From NCBI GenBank assembly GCA_900757595.1, contig CAAEOL010000016.1:1-37681 (forward strand): a stretch of DNA of 37,681 bases, in the 5' to 3' direction. Of the stretch, positions 14,677-23,756 are shown piece by piece. Below the pieces are notes generated by a model. The model searched no databases. It was not told the origin of the DNA and worked only from the letters and a program-made list of their open reading frames with translations. Origin of the DNA: an uncultured Collinsella sp. (GTDB lineage: Bacteria > Actinomycetota > Coriobacteriia > Coriobacteriales > Coriobacteriaceae). Positions within the stretch are counted from its first letter, which is position 1. Every line of letters begins with the position of its first letter. Made by a program: the position numbers and the translations under genes.

Positions 14677-16893
14677 TTACTTGTCGGTGCCCAGCTTGTG
14701 CGGCTTGAGAGCGAGCGCATTGACGAGCGCGTCGGTGGCAGACTTGACGGCCGCCGGCTGCGGATCGTTGACGTGATCCTCGGGATGCACGGGCAGGTCC
14801 TTCTTGACTGCATCGTGGATCAAGTTGAGGTACTCAGTCACGCCAGTGGTCGACAGGTGCGTGCCATCGCCATCGAACAGGTCGTTGCGATTGGCACTGT
14901 ATCCGTACCAGTCGATAACGCGCACGTTCTTGTAGCGCGTAGCAGCGTTGGCGATGGCCTGGTTGGTAGAGCCAACCCACGGCTGCGGGCTGCGCGTGTT
15001 CACAAACACCACAATACGCTTATCTCCTGCATCGGTCATGATGGCGTCGATCTGGTCGTCGGTTACCAAGCCGTTGGTGCCCAGTGCAAAGACCACGATC
15101 TTGCCGGCAAGGTTCTGTTGGAGATAGCCCTCAAATGTCGCGCGGCCCGCATCAAACTGGCGGCCCTTTTCGGCATCGATATGGCTGTGCGGGAACACGC
15201 CGTCAAAGGAATCAACGGCGCGCAGCGACACGGAGTCACCGATCATCAACAGGTCGTAGGAGCCATCGGGGAAGCCGTCGTTGTCCTTGTCGGTGTCGTC
15301 GGCCGCCTGTTGGTCTGTGGGCGCGGTGTTTTTGGCTTCCTTGTTGAGGACTTCGGCGCCCTCACCGCTCAGCGCAGACGTCTCGGGCACAAAGATCAGG
15401 CCGCCCAGTGCAACGACCAACACGACAGCGCAGGCTGCGCAGACAGGGACGTGCGCGCGCACCCAGTTGGCGGGCGCGGTGGTGCCGTCGCGGAACTCGG
15501 ATACGGTGCGCCCAAAGGCGCCCTTTCTAAACGGCGTCTCGATAAAGCGATATGAACATTCGGCTACGGCGACCACCAACAACACCTGCAAAATGTACTG
15601 CCACCACGGCGTATCGTTGATGTTGGCGACCGGGTTCATGAGCAACAGTAGCGGATAGTGCCACAGGTAGATGCTGTACGAGCGCTTGCCAACCCACACG
15701 AGCGGCTCGGCGGACAGTGCGCGGGCAACCATTCCCTGGGGCTGCACGCAGGCCGCGATGACCATGAGCGTGAGGATGGAGCATAGCAGCGTGCCGCCGC
15801 GATACTGGAACGCGGTGTAGCCGTTGGTGAGCGCGACCATGGCGGCAAGGCCAACCAGACCCACGACGCCCAACACATCGATGGATGCGGGCGAGGACCA
15901 AAAGCGCACGAGGGCGCTCGGCTGTGCCGGGACGGTCTCGGCTGCGTTGTCGGCCTTCTCGCCAGGCTTGCCCTCGGCGTTCTTGCCGTGCTTGGCGGCG
16001 CCAGCCAGGCGATTGAGCCCCAAACGATGAGCGAGACGCACCAGCGCCAGGTCGCGATTGGGGATAAAGGCCATCCAGGCGCCCAGCAGCAGCGAGAAGA
16101 CGCGGGTGTCGGTGCCGTAGTACACGCGGCTGGGGTCGGCGGCAGGGTTGTAGAGCACCATCATGGCAAGGGCGGATACCGCTGCGAGTCCCAGGACCAC
16201 ACGGCGCGTGTTGGGTTTGCTCACATGCATGGACACCATGGCAAACAGCAGCGGTGGCCAAACCAGGTAGAATTGTTCCTCGATGGCGAGCGACCAAAAG
16301 TGCGTAAGCGGCGAGGGGTCGCCCAGGGCGTTGAAGTACGAAACGTCCTGCATAATCTGCCACCAGTTGTTAAAGAACAGCAGCGACGGCAGAATGTCGG
16401 GACGCATCTTGGTGAGCATCACGTGGTTGAAGACGGTGCACAGCGCACAGGTTACAACCACAACGGTCACCACGGCGGGGACCAGGCGACGGATGCGGCG
16501 GATCCAGAAGCTCTTGAGGTCGATGCGGCCGGTCTTTGATACTTCGTTGATGAGCAGGCGCGTGATCAGGTAGCCCGAGAGCACAAAGAAAATCGTGACT
16601 CCAAGCAAGCCGCCCTGCGCCCAGGTGAGGTTGAGGTGATAGAGCACCACCGCGACGACGGCAAGCGTGCGCAGACCGTCGAGGGCGGGGATATACCGAG
16701 ATTTGGGGCGCGCGGGCACCTGCTCTTTTGTGGCGCTGCTGGCGTGGGCGCCCTTGTTGGCAGACGCGCGATGGGGGTCTGCGGCTTGGCGCGGCTCGGA
16801 GGTTTGGCGGCTGGCGCGCGAGCGTTCGTGCGGCGCCTGTTGATCGCTCGAGTGGCGTGAGCTGCGCGAGTTCGATCGCGGGAATTGTTCCAT
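14677..16893 (-). CDS. OatA-like peptidoglycan/polysaccharide O-acetyltransferase
   Basis: 738 residues in two parts. Residues 1-65 are a hydrophilic, Ser/Arg/Gln-rich leader unusual for the family. Residues about 66-430 form an acyltransferase-3 membrane domain with ten or so helices (RYIPALDGLRTLAVVAVVLY, FFVLSGYLIT). Residues about 545-738 form an extracytoplasmic SGNH hydrolase-like domain with the nucleophile block MIGDSVSL and the DGTHLS block carrying Asp and His. The same two-domain build is seen in OatA, which O-acetylates peptidoglycan MurNAc and gives lysozyme resistance; related enzymes modify other surface polysaccharides. A spacer in domain 1 (AGAAKHGKNAEGKPGEKADN) is a charged insertion. 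It is transcribed alone, divergent from ribokinase. The ribosome binding site is weak (GGATGATG). Confidence 0.85.
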   Translation of the reverse strand: MEQFPRSNSRSSRHSSDQQAPHERSRASRQTSEPRQAADPHRASANKGAHASSATKEQVPARPKSRYIPALDGLRTLAVVAVVLYHLNLTWAQGGLLGVTIFFVLSGYLITRLLINEVSKTGRIDLKSFWIRRIRRLVPAVVTVVVVTCALCTVFNHVMLTKMRPDILPSLLFFNNWWQIMQDVSYFNALGDPSPLTHFWSLAIEEQFYLVWPPLLFAMVSMHVSKPNTRRVVLGLAAVSALAMMVLYNPAADPSRVYYGTDTRVFSLLLGAWMAFIPNRDLALVRLAHRLGLNRLAGAAKHGKNAEGKPGEKADNAAETVPAQPSALVRFWSSPASIDVLGVVGLVGLAAMVALTNGYTAFQYRGGTLLCSILTLMVIAACVQPQGMVARALSAEPLVWVGKRSYSIYLWHYPLLLLMNPVANINDTPWWQYILQVLLVVAVAECSYRFIETPFRKGAFGRTVSEFRDGTTAPANWVRAHVPVCAACAVVLVVALGGLIFVPETSALSGEGAEVLNKEAKNTAPTDQQAADDTDKDNDGFPDGSYDLLMIGDSVSLRAVDSFDGVFPHSHIDAEKGRQFDAGRATFEGYLQQNLAGKIVVFALGTNGLVTDDQIDAIMTDAGDKRIVVFVNTRSPQPWVGSTNQAIANAATRYKNVRVIDWYGYSANRNDLFDGDGTHLSTTGVTEYLNLIHDAVKKDLPVHPEDHVNDPQPAAVKSATDALVNALALKPHKLGTDK

Positions 16894-17080
16894 AAAACAT
16901 CATCCAAATGACGAGAATAATCAGCACGCCTTTATTGTAGCCGCCTGCTCCTGTGAATGCTTGCTGCTGGCGCAAGCTCAAGCGCGCGTCCACATCAAAG
17001 TGAACTAAAGTTATAGAGGCGTGAGAGCGCACGATCGACGACCGGCAGCGGGTGCAGAGCCCGCGGACGAGGAGGTTTCC

Positions 17081-18076
17081 ATGGCAGATTGCGGCATCGT
17101 CGCGGTGTTCGGCAGCATGAACATGGACCTTTCGGTGGCGTGCGAGCGCATGCCGCGTGCGGGCGAGACCGTCGGCGGCAGCGGGTTTATCACCAACGCC
17201 GGCGGAAAAGGCGCCAACCAGGCCGTAGCGGCTGCGCGCATGGGCGCGCACACATGCATGATCGGTGCGGTCGGTCGCGACGCGTTTGGCACGTCGCTCG
17301 TGACGGGGCTCCAAGACGCTGGCGTGAGCTGCGATTTTGTGGCGCGTCGCGACGACGTGGAGACGGGAACGGCGACCATCATTCGCTTTGGTGGCGACAA
17401 CCGTATTGTGCTGTCGCCGGGCGCCAACCATGCGCTTACGGGCGAGGACGTTGCCTGCACGCTGAGGTGCCTGGTGGCCGATGAACTCGACGGCGACGCC
17501 AGCAAGATTGCCCCGGCTGCCGGAAGCGTCTTTATCGCCCAGGGCGAATGCGACCTGGCGGCGACGGCCGAGGCACTCGTTTGCGCTCACGAGCTGGGGT
17601 TCTATACGGTCTTTAACCCGGCGCCGGCAAGTGACGTGCCGGCAGGGGCTTGGACGGCGGTCGACCTGGTCTGTCCCAACGAGACCGAGTGCCAGGTGCT
17701 GACGGGCATCTTGCCCGCGGATGATACGAGCTGCGCCGCAGCGCTCAATGCCCTGCTCGCCAAGGGTGCCGGAGCTGCGGTCATCACGTTGGGCGGTGCC
17801 GGGTCGGTTACGCTCGGCGACGACGGCGAGCTGCTGCGCATGCCGGCGCTTTCGAGCACGGTGGTCGATACGACGGCCGCGGGCGATACGTTTATCGGTG
17901 CGCTTGCCGCGGCTCGTCTGGAGGGCCTGCCGCTCTTTGAGTGCATGGCCGCGGGTGCCCGTGCCTCGGCGGTGACGGTGTCGCGCTTGGGTGCACAGCA
18001 GTCGATTCCCACGCGTGGCGAAGTCGAGCGCGCGTTTGGTTTAGACGATTACGTACAAGACGGAGAAGCGGAGTAG
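17081..18076 (+). CDS. Ribokinase (PfkB family)
   Basis: 331 residues. PfkB signatures: the N-terminal sugar-binding block (FGSMNMDL and GGKGANQAVAAARMG) and the C-terminal DTTAAGDTFIGALA with the catalytic Asp269. It phosphorylates ribose to ribose 5-phosphate in the cytoplasm; deoxyribose or a nucleoside are possible alternatives. The ATG at 17081 is chosen because GGAGG (17071-17075) precedes it by 5 bases; an in-frame start at 17021 has no such site and would add a non-homologous segment. A nucleoside hydrolase follows after 4 bases, so the pair would cleave nucleosides and capture the ribose. TTATAG at 17011 may be the -10. Confidence 0.88.
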   Translation: MADCGIVAVFGSMNMDLSVACERMPRAGETVGGSGFITNAGGKGANQAVAAARMGAHTCMIGAVGRDAFGTSLVTGLQDAGVSCDFVARRDDVETGTATIIRFGGDNRIVLSPGANHALTGEDVACTLRCLVADELDGDASKIAPAAGSVFIAQGECDLAATAEALVCAHELGFYTVFNPAPASDVPAGAWTAVDLVCPNETECQVLTGILPADDTSCAAALNALLAKGAGAAVITLGGAGSVTLGDDGELLRMPALSSTVVDTTAAGDTFIGALAAARLEGLPLFECMAAGARASAVTVSRLGAQQSIPTRGEVERAFGLDDYVQDGEAE

Positions 18077-18080
18077 AACA

Positions 18081-19055
18081 ATGGCAATCAAGAAGCTGAT
18101 CCTTGATCTGGATATGGGTGTGGACGATGCGATGGCGCTTGCCTATGCCATCGCGAGCCCCGAGGTGGAGCTCGTGGGCATCACCACGTGCTTTGGCAAC
18201 GTGCGCGTCGAGCAGTCGGCGCATAACTGCCTGGCGGTGCTCGACCTGTTGGGTCGTCCCGAGGTGCCGGTGTATCTGGGTGCCGACCGTCCCCTACAGG
18301 CGACCGAGCCCTATACGCCACCGGCGTCCACCACGCTCATCCACGGCAAGAACGGCATCGGCGGCGCGAGCGTGCCCGCGTCTCCCTACGAGCCAGTGGG
18401 GGCGACCTCGGCCGATGGCAATGCCGCGGTCGATTATCTGATCGATGCCGCGCGCACCTATGGGCCCGATCTGGTCTACGTAGCGACCGGCCCGCTCTCC
18501 AACCTGGCACTTGCCTTGGAGCGCGATGCGGCGGCGATGATGTCTATCGGCCGCGTGGTGGTGATGGGCGGCGCCCTGACCGTGCCCGGTAACGTGAGCG
18601 CGGGTGCCGAGGCCAACATGGCAAGCGATCCCGAGGCCGCCGATGCCGTGCTGCGCTCGGGCCGCAAGCTCACCATGGTGGGCCTGGACGTGACGCATCG
18701 CGTGGTGCTCACGCGCCGCGATGTTGCCGGCTGGACAGGCTCGGGCACCATGGCGGGCTGCGCATTTGCGAGCATGGTCGAGCACTACATTGGCTCGTAC
18801 GAGATGAACGCACCCTACCTGGGTGGTTGCGCACTGCACGATCCCCTGGCCGTTGCCGTGGCGATTGATCCCACGCTCGTGGGTGCGCTCGGCTGTAACC
18901 TGCGTGTCGACCTGCTGGGCGAGTATCGCGGCCGCACCATCTGCGACGAGCACCGTCTGTCCGATCCAGATAAGAGCGCGCTCGTGGCGCTCACCGTGGA
19001 CGCCCCACGTTTCCTCGTGGAGTTTAAGGCACGCATGGCTCGCATCCTTGGCTAA
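18081..19055 (+). CDS. Inosine-uridine preferring nucleoside hydrolase
   Basis: 324 residues. The N-terminal calcium/ribose-binding motif of the family, DxDxxxDD, reads DLDMGVDD (Asp9, 11, 15, 16). Further family blocks: VYVATGPLSNLALAL, VVMGGALTVPGNVS with the AEANMASDPEAA segment, and HDPLAVAVAIDP near the C terminus. It hydrolyses the N-glycosidic bond of ribonucleosides, releasing base and ribose. It starts 4 bases after the ribokinase stop behind GCGGAG, so the two are an operon for nucleoside salvage. Exact base preference cannot be read from the sequence. No nucleoside transporter is present in the window. Confidence 0.9.
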   Translation: MAIKKLILDLDMGVDDAMALAYAIASPEVELVGITTCFGNVRVEQSAHNCLAVLDLLGRPEVPVYLGADRPLQATEPYTPPASTTLIHGKNGIGGASVPASPYEPVGATSADGNAAVDYLIDAARTYGPDLVYVATGPLSNLALALERDAAAMMSIGRVVVMGGALTVPGNVSAGAEANMASDPEAADAVLRSGRKLTMVGLDVTHRVVLTRRDVAGWTGSGTMAGCAFASMVEHYIGSYEMNAPYLGGCALHDPLAVAVAIDPTLVGALGCNLRVDLLGEYRGRTICDEHRLSDPDKSALVALTVDAPRFLVEFKARMARILG

Positions 19056-19129
19056 ACGGTTTCTGTGCCCCGTTCCAGATTAGCTACCGAGTAAATACGC
19101 CCGTTGGGGGAATAGTCGCGTCGCTTCGC

Positions 19130-19157
19130 TTGACAACAGGCTAAACTAGCTATTAAA
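19130..19157 (+). promoter_or_regulatory. Candidate promoter of the lacI-type gene
   Basis: A consensus TTGACA (19130-19135) is followed after 15-16 bases by TATTAA/ATTAAA (19151-19157). The DNA just after it (19157-19197) contains AT-rich pieces with CGTTTAG and TGTTTAG, possible autoregulatory operator halves. Confidence 0.5.
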
Positions 19158-19258
19158 CATTTACTATTCTGTTTAGATTGAATTTGCGGTCGTTTAGTTG
19201 TCGAGTCACGGGGCGGTCAGGCCACGATGCTCGACCGCGACCGTTACTAGGGGGAACA

Positions 19259-20269
19259 ATGGCCAAAGCAAGTGTTCGCGAGATCAGCCGCATCACCGGT
19301 TTTTCGCCTGCGACCGTGTCCAACGCGCTCAACCGCAAGCGCAGCGTGAGCGAGGAGACCGCCAAAGTCATCCTGGAGTGCGCGCAGTCGCTCGGCTATC
19401 AGCAGTCGACGCAGCTCGAGAGCATCCAGTTTGTGCTCGCGCGCAAGACGGGCGCCATCCTGGACGAGAGCACCTTCCACCCCGCGGTCATCGAGGGCGT
19501 GGAGCGCCAGGCGCGTCGCCACGGCATGAGCACGAGCTTTGTCTCGCTCGACTTTAGCGACCTAGACGCCGTGCGTCCGCAGGTCGAGGGCCTGATCGCC
19601 GACCCGTCTGCCGCCATCGTGCTGATGGGCACCGAGTTGGGCGAGGAGGACTACGCCCTGTTCGCTAACGCCGCCGCCCACCTGATTGTGCTCGATGGCT
19701 GGAGCGACCGCCAGTACTTCGATGCCGTGGTCATTGCCAATACCGATTCGGTGCTGCGTGCCGTGGACTACCTTATCGAGAAAGGTCACAAGCAAATCGG
19801 CTATCTGGCGGGCGACCTTCGTATCCGCAACTTTAAGGACCGCGAGCGCGGCTATCGCCAAGCGCTTGAGGATGCGGACCTCGAGGCCAATCCGGCATGG
19901 CGCGTCACGCTGGGCACCACGCTCGAGGGCGCTTATCGCGACATGGGCGCGTGGCTCGACAATGCCTCGCACGACGACCTGCCGACGGCTTTCTTTGCCG
20001 AGAACGACGTGCTCGCCGTGGGTGCCATGCGCGCGTTCAACGAGCACGGCATTCGCGTGCCCGAGGATGTCTCGATCATCGGCTTTGACGACCTATCTCT
20101 GGGCGCTTTTTCCAACCCGCCGCTCACCACGGTGCATGTTCCCAAGCACGAGGTGGGTGAGATCGCGGTGCGCCGCCTGGTGGGCAACATCCGCAATCCC
20201 AAGAGCTACACCTGCAAAACGGCTGTGTCGACCTATTTTGTCGAGCGCCAGAGCGTGCGCGAAATCTAG
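19259..20269 (+). CDS. LacI-family transcriptional regulator
   Basis: 336 residues. The N-terminal helix-turn-helix is classic LacI (SVREISRITGFSPATVSNALN, then KRSVSEETAKVI), followed by a periplasmic-binding-like effector domain (about 60-330) with the usual DAVVIANTDSV, KQIGYLAGD and IIGFDDLSLGAFSNPPLTTV blocks. The ATG at 19259 follows AGGGGG; upstream in-frame codons have no ribosome binding site. It stands just before the isomerase-transketolase-kinase operon and most likely represses it in answer to a sugar or sugar phosphate. A repeated CCGTTTA-type motif occurs upstream of both its own gene and the operon. Confidence 0.9.
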   Translation: MAKASVREISRITGFSPATVSNALNRKRSVSEETAKVILECAQSLGYQQSTQLESIQFVLARKTGAILDESTFHPAVIEGVERQARRHGMSTSFVSLDFSDLDAVRPQVEGLIADPSAAIVLMGTELGEEDYALFANAAAHLIVLDGWSDRQYFDAVVIANTDSVLRAVDYLIEKGHKQIGYLAGDLRIRNFKDRERGYRQALEDADLEANPAWRVTLGTTLEGAYRDMGAWLDNASHDDLPTAFFAENDVLAVGAMRAFNEHGIRVPEDVSIIGFDDLSLGAFSNPPLTTVHVPKHEVGEIAVRRLVGNIRNPKSYTCKTAVSTYFVERQSVREI

Positions 20270-20334
20270 GCGGAGACGGCATCGTCTGCAGCGTGCCAAA
20301 GCTCGCTAGGGCAGTAAACATAGCGCTATTCAAA

Positions 20335-20360
20335 AGAGGGTCCTTCGGGGCCCTCTTTTT
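20335..20360 (+). terminator. Intrinsic terminator of the lacI-type gene
   Basis: 9-bp stem AGAGGGTCC (20335-20343) / GGGCCCTCT (20348-20356) with one G-T pair, a TTCG tetraloop and a T5 tail. Confidence 0.92.
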
Positions 20361-20389
20361 GTTGCCCTTGTATGTTCAGATTGTTTACA

Positions 20390-20526
20390 TACCGTTTAGG
20401 CTGATTTCTCTACCGTTTACGAGACTTTCGCGCTAAACTTTTAAACAAAAGAGTAAAACATTTAGTAAACAGAACAAAACGAAACATGCGTCTGTTTACT
20501 GAACATGTGACTAGGGGAGGACGTAC
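20390..20526 (+). promoter_or_regulatory. AT-rich control region of the isomerase-transketolase operon
   Basis: This AT-rich stretch contrasts with the surrounding GC-rich DNA. It contains ACCGTTTAG (about 20390) and ACCGTTTAC (about 20412) as direct repeats, CGCTAAACTTTTAAAC (20431), the palindrome TTTAGTAAA (20461-20469), and TGTTTACTGAACA (about 20492). These are plausible LacI-family operator sites and a -10 (TAAACT, 20434-20439), but no clear -35 is seen. GGGGAGG is the ribosome binding site for the ATG at 20527. Confidence 0.45.
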
Positions 20527-21927
20527 ATGGACAAGATCAAGCTCGGCTTTGTGCCCACGCGCCGCAGTATCTTTAGCGCGCCGGACGCGATCAAGTATCG
20601 CGGTCTGACGGCTGATCGCCTGCGCGAGATCGGCGTCGAGATTGTGGATATCGACGACATCAACGACGAGGGCCTGCTGTTCGACGACAGCCATATCGCG
20701 CCTATCGTCGAGAAGTTCCGCGCCGAGGGCGTCGACGGCATCATGCTCTGCCACGCCAACTTTGGTACCGAGTATGTCTGCGCCCGCCTTGCCCGCGAGC
20801 TCGGTTTGCCCGTGCTGCTGTGGGGGCCGCGCGACGAGCGCCCCGAGCCCGACGGCACCCGTCTGCGTGATAGCCAGTGCGGTCTGTTCGCCACCGGCAA
20901 GGTCCTGCGCCGCTTCCAGGTTCCCTTCACCTACATGACCAACTGCCGTCTGACCGATCCCGAGTTCGAGCGCGGCGTCTGGGACTTTTTGGCCGTGTGC
21001 AACGTGGTCAAGACCTTCAAGCACACCCGCATCCTGCAGATGGCCACCCGTCCGTTCGATTTCTGGTCGACCATGTGCAACGAGGGCGAGCTGCTCGAGA
21101 AGTTCAACATCCAGCTTTCGCCCATCCCCATGACCGAGCTTGTCCAGGCCGTGCGCGACGCCCAGGCTGACGAGCAGGCCATGGCAGCCATGCTCGCCCA
21201 CATTGGTGACAGCTTTGAGATCTGCATCCCCGAGGACAAGGTTCCTGCGGTCGCAGGACTCGCCATTGCCATGAAGCGCTTGGTCGAGAAGTACGGCTGC
21301 AACGCCGGCGCCATCCAGTGCTGGAACGCCCTGCAGGACGAGTTGGGCATTATGCCCTGCGCCGCCAACGCAATCCTCAACGAGATGGGCATCCCCATCG
21401 TCTGCGAGACCGACATCCATGGCGCTATCACCGCGCTGATGGTCGAGGCCGCCGACCTGGGCCGTCACCGCGGCATGTTCGCCGACTGGACCGTGCGTCA
21501 TCCCGATAACGAGAACGGCGAGCTGCTGCAGCACTGCGGCCCCTGGCCCTGCAGCTGCGCGGCCGTCAAGCCCAAGCTCACTTACCCGCTGGCTTTCGAT
21601 CACCCCGGCGCGCTGACGGCCGAGGCCAAGCACGGCGACCTCACCCTTGCCCGCTTTGACGGCGACAACGGCGAGTACTCGCTGCTGCTGGGTAACGCCC
21701 GCGGCATCGACGGCCCGGCCGGCATGGGCACCTACCTGTGGGTCGAGGTCGACAACCTCAAGCGCCTCGAGGCCAAGATCGTCGAGGGTCCCTACATCCA
21801 CCACTGCGTCGCCATTCACGCCAACGTGGTGCCGGTGCTCTACGAGGCGTGCAAGTACATCGGCATTGTCCCCGACCTGTACGACCCCATCGAAGAAGAC
21901 GTCAAAGCTTACCTGCGAGGAGAGTAG
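20527..21927 (+). CDS. L-fucose/L-arabinose isomerase family sugar isomerase
   Basis: 466 residues. It has the fold signatures of the FucI/AraA family: an N-terminal domain of alternating strands (KIKLGFVPTRRS, GVDGIMLCHANFGTE, PVLLWGPRDERPEPDG), and the C-terminal block AIQCWNALQDELGIMPCAAN followed by IVCETDIHGAITALM, which carries the acidic metal-binding residues. The family interconverts aldoses and ketoses with Mn2+. The short form seen here is not a classical FucI (about 590 residues) or AraA (about 500); relatives act on varied sugars, so the substrate is open. It is the first gene of an operon with two transketolase subunits (2-bp gap) and an FGGY kinase, pointing to aldose to ketose conversion ahead of phosphorylation and two-carbon transfer. 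Confidence 0.78.
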   Translation: MDKIKLGFVPTRRSIFSAPDAIKYRGLTADRLREIGVEIVDIDDINDEGLLFDDSHIAPIVEKFRAEGVDGIMLCHANFGTEYVCARLARELGLPVLLWGPRDERPEPDGTRLRDSQCGLFATGKVLRRFQVPFTYMTNCRLTDPEFERGVWDFLAVCNVVKTFKHTRILQMATRPFDFWSTMCNEGELLEKFNIQLSPIPMTELVQAVRDAQADEQAMAAMLAHIGDSFEICIPEDKVPAVAGLAIAMKRLVEKYGCNAGAIQCWNALQDELGIMPCAANAILNEMGIPIVCETDIHGAITALMVEAADLGRHRGMFADWTVRHPDNENGELLQHCGPWPCSCAAVKPKLTYPLAFDHPGALTAEAKHGDLTLARFDGDNGEYSLLLGNARGIDGPAGMGTYLWVEVDNLKRLEAKIVEGPYIHHCVAIHANVVPVLYEACKYIGIVPDLYDPIEEDVKAYLRGE

Positions 21928-21929
21928 AA

Positions 21930-22766
21930 ATGGCAACTATCGAAGAGCTTGAATCCCTGCGTTGGGACCTTCGCCGCGATTGCGTCGATATCATCATGGC
22001 TGGCGCCGGCGGCCACATCGGCGGCGACATGTCGGTCATCGATGCGCTGATGACCCTCTATGCCAACCACCTCAACATTTCTCCCGAGACCGTCGACGAT
22101 CCCAACCGCGATCGCTTCGTACTCTCCAAGGGCCACGCCATGGAGGCCTACTACGCGGTGCTCTGCCACGAGGGCTATCTGGACCTCGACGACGTCAAGG
22201 CCCGCTTCTCTAAGTTCGGCAGCCCCTACATCGGCCACCCCAACAACAAGCTCAAGGGCATCGAGATGAACTCGGGCTCGCTGGGTCATGGCCTGCCCGT
22301 GGCCGTCGGGATGGCGCTTGCCGGCAAGATGGATGGCCGCGACTACCGCGTCTACACCATCATGGGTGACGGCGAGCTTGCCGAGGGCTCGGTCTGGGAG
22401 GGCGCCATGAGCGGCGGCAACTACCAGCTCGATAACCTGTGCGCGCTCGTGGACCGCAACCGCCTGCAGATCAGCGGCAGCACCGAGGACGTCATGAAGC
22501 AGGATTCGCAGGAGGAGCGCTGGGCCGCCTTCGGTTGGAACGTGCTGTCCATTCCGGGCAACGACGTCCAGGCCATCGACGCCGCGCTGACGCTGGCCGC
22601 CGAGACCAAGGGTAAGCCCACGGTCATCATCCTCAACACGGTGAAGGGCTACGGCTCGCCGGTTATGGAGGACAAGGCCGCCTGGCATCATCACCTGCCC
22701 AACGATGAGGAATATGCCCAGATCATCGCCGATTTCGCTGCCCATAAGGAGGCTATCAATGGCTAA
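21930..22766 (+). CDS. Transketolase, N-terminal (TPP-binding) subunit
   Basis: 278 residues, the usual size of the N-terminal half of split transketolases. The thiamine diphosphate motif is present (MGDGELAEGSVWEGAM, ending VDRNRLQ), as are AGGHIGGDMS and SKGHAMEAYYAVL with conserved histidines. It pairs with the next gene to make a complete enzyme that moves two-carbon ketol units between sugar phosphates. The ATG at 21930 is 2 bases after the isomerase stop, with GAGGAGAG inside the end of that gene. Its last 8 bases overlap the next gene. The context suggests a dedicated rather than housekeeping enzyme. Confidence 0.9.
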   Translation: MATIEELESLRWDLRRDCVDIIMAGAGGHIGGDMSVIDALMTLYANHLNISPETVDDPNRDRFVLSKGHAMEAYYAVLCHEGYLDLDDVKARFSKFGSPYIGHPNNKLKGIEMNSGSLGHGLPVAVGMALAGKMDGRDYRVYTIMGDGELAEGSVWEGAMSGGNYQLDNLCALVDRNRLQISGSTEDVMKQDSQEERWAAFGWNVLSIPGNDVQAIDAALTLAAETKGKPTVIILNTVKGYGSPVMEDKAAWHHHLPNDEEYAQIIADFAAHKEAING

Positions 22767-23700
22767 CAAGATCGCCAACCGCAAGGCTATCTGCGACACG
22801 CTGCTCGAGGCCGCCGCAACCGATAAAGACATCGTCGTCCTGTGCTCCGACTCCCGCGGCTCCGCATCGCTCACGCCGTTCTTCGATCAGTATCCCCAGC
22901 AGTCCATTGAGGTCGGCATCGCCGAGCAGGACCTGGTGAGTATCGCCGCCGGTATGGCCTCGTGCGGCAAGAAGGCCTGGGCCGCCTCGCCGGCGTCCTT
23001 TGTGACCACGCGCTCGTATGAGCAGTGCAAGGTCGACGTTTCGTACTCCAACACCAACGTCAAGCTCATCGGCATCTCGGGCGGCGTGTCCTACGGCGCC
23101 TTAGGCATGAGCCATCACTCCGCGCAGGATATCGCCGCCATGAGCGCGATTCCCAACATGCGCGTGTATCTGCCGAGCGATCGATTCCAGACCGCCGAGC
23201 TCGTGCGTGCCCTGGTCGCCGACAACAAGCCGGCCTACATCCGCGTGGGCCGCAACCCGGTGGAGGACGTGTACACCGAGGACGAGTGCCCGTTCCAGAT
23301 GGATCGCGCCACTTGGGTGCGTCGCGGCGCCGATGTGACGATTGTCGCCACCGGCGAGATGGTCCGCCATGCCGTGGACGCCGCCGATCTGCTGGCCGAG
23401 CAGGGCATCTCGGCAACGGTACTCGACATGTATTGCGTCAAGCCGCTCGATGCTGAGGCTGTGATCGAGGCCGCCGGTGCCACGCGCGCCGTCGTGACCG
23501 TCGAGGAGCACAGCCCCTTCGGCGGCCTGGGTTCCATGGTCGCGCAGGTCGTGGGCGAGCATTGCCCGTGTCCGGTCAAGTGCCTCTCCCTGCCCGATGC
23601 GCCGGTCATCACCGGCACGAGCCCCGAGGTCTTTGCGCACTACGGCCTGACGGGTGCCGGAATCGCGCAGACCGTCGCCGAGTTCTTGCCCGCAGAGTAA
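22759..23700 (+). CDS. Transketolase, C-terminal subunit
   Basis: 313 residues, covering the pyrimidine-binding and C-terminal transketolase domains. EVGIAEQDLVSIAAGMA carries the Glu that activates the thiamine cofactor; GVSYGALGMSHHSAQDIA is the conserved histidine loop; IRVGRNPVEDVY and the final VTVEEHSPFGGLGSMVA are typical. The ATG at 22759 overlaps the end of the first subunit by 8 bases and has AAGGAGG 6 bases upstream, favouring equal production of the two subunits. A hairpin repeat (23704-23738) follows the stop before the kinase gene. Confidence 0.9.
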   Translation: MANKIANRKAICDTLLEAAATDKDIVVLCSDSRGSASLTPFFDQYPQQSIEVGIAEQDLVSIAAGMASCGKKAWAASPASFVTTRSYEQCKVDVSYSNTNVKLIGISGGVSYGALGMSHHSAQDIAAMSAIPNMRVYLPSDRFQTAELVRALVADNKPAYIRVGRNPVEDVYTEDECPFQMDRATWVRRGADVTIVATGEMVRHAVDAADLLAEQGISATVLDMYCVKPLDAEAVIEAAGATRAVVTVEEHSPFGGLGSMVAQVVGEHCPCPVKCLSLPDAPVITGTSPEVFAHYGLTGAGIAQTVAEFLPAE

Positions 23701-23703
23701 CTG

Positions 23704-23738
23704 GAATGTGACAAAGGGACCGCCCCTTTGTCACATTC
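23704..23738. repeat. Palindrome between transketolase and kinase genes
   Basis: Perfect 15-bp inverted repeat GAATGTGACAAAGGG (23704-23718) / its complement (23724-23738) with a 5-base loop; it starts 3 bases after the transketolase stop and ends 18 bases before the kinase ATG. The core CAAAGGGAC / CCCCTTTG resembles the repeats at 30293-30345 and 36516-36551. Confidence 0.8.
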
Positions 23739-23756
23739 GTTTTGAAAGGGGTGGCC

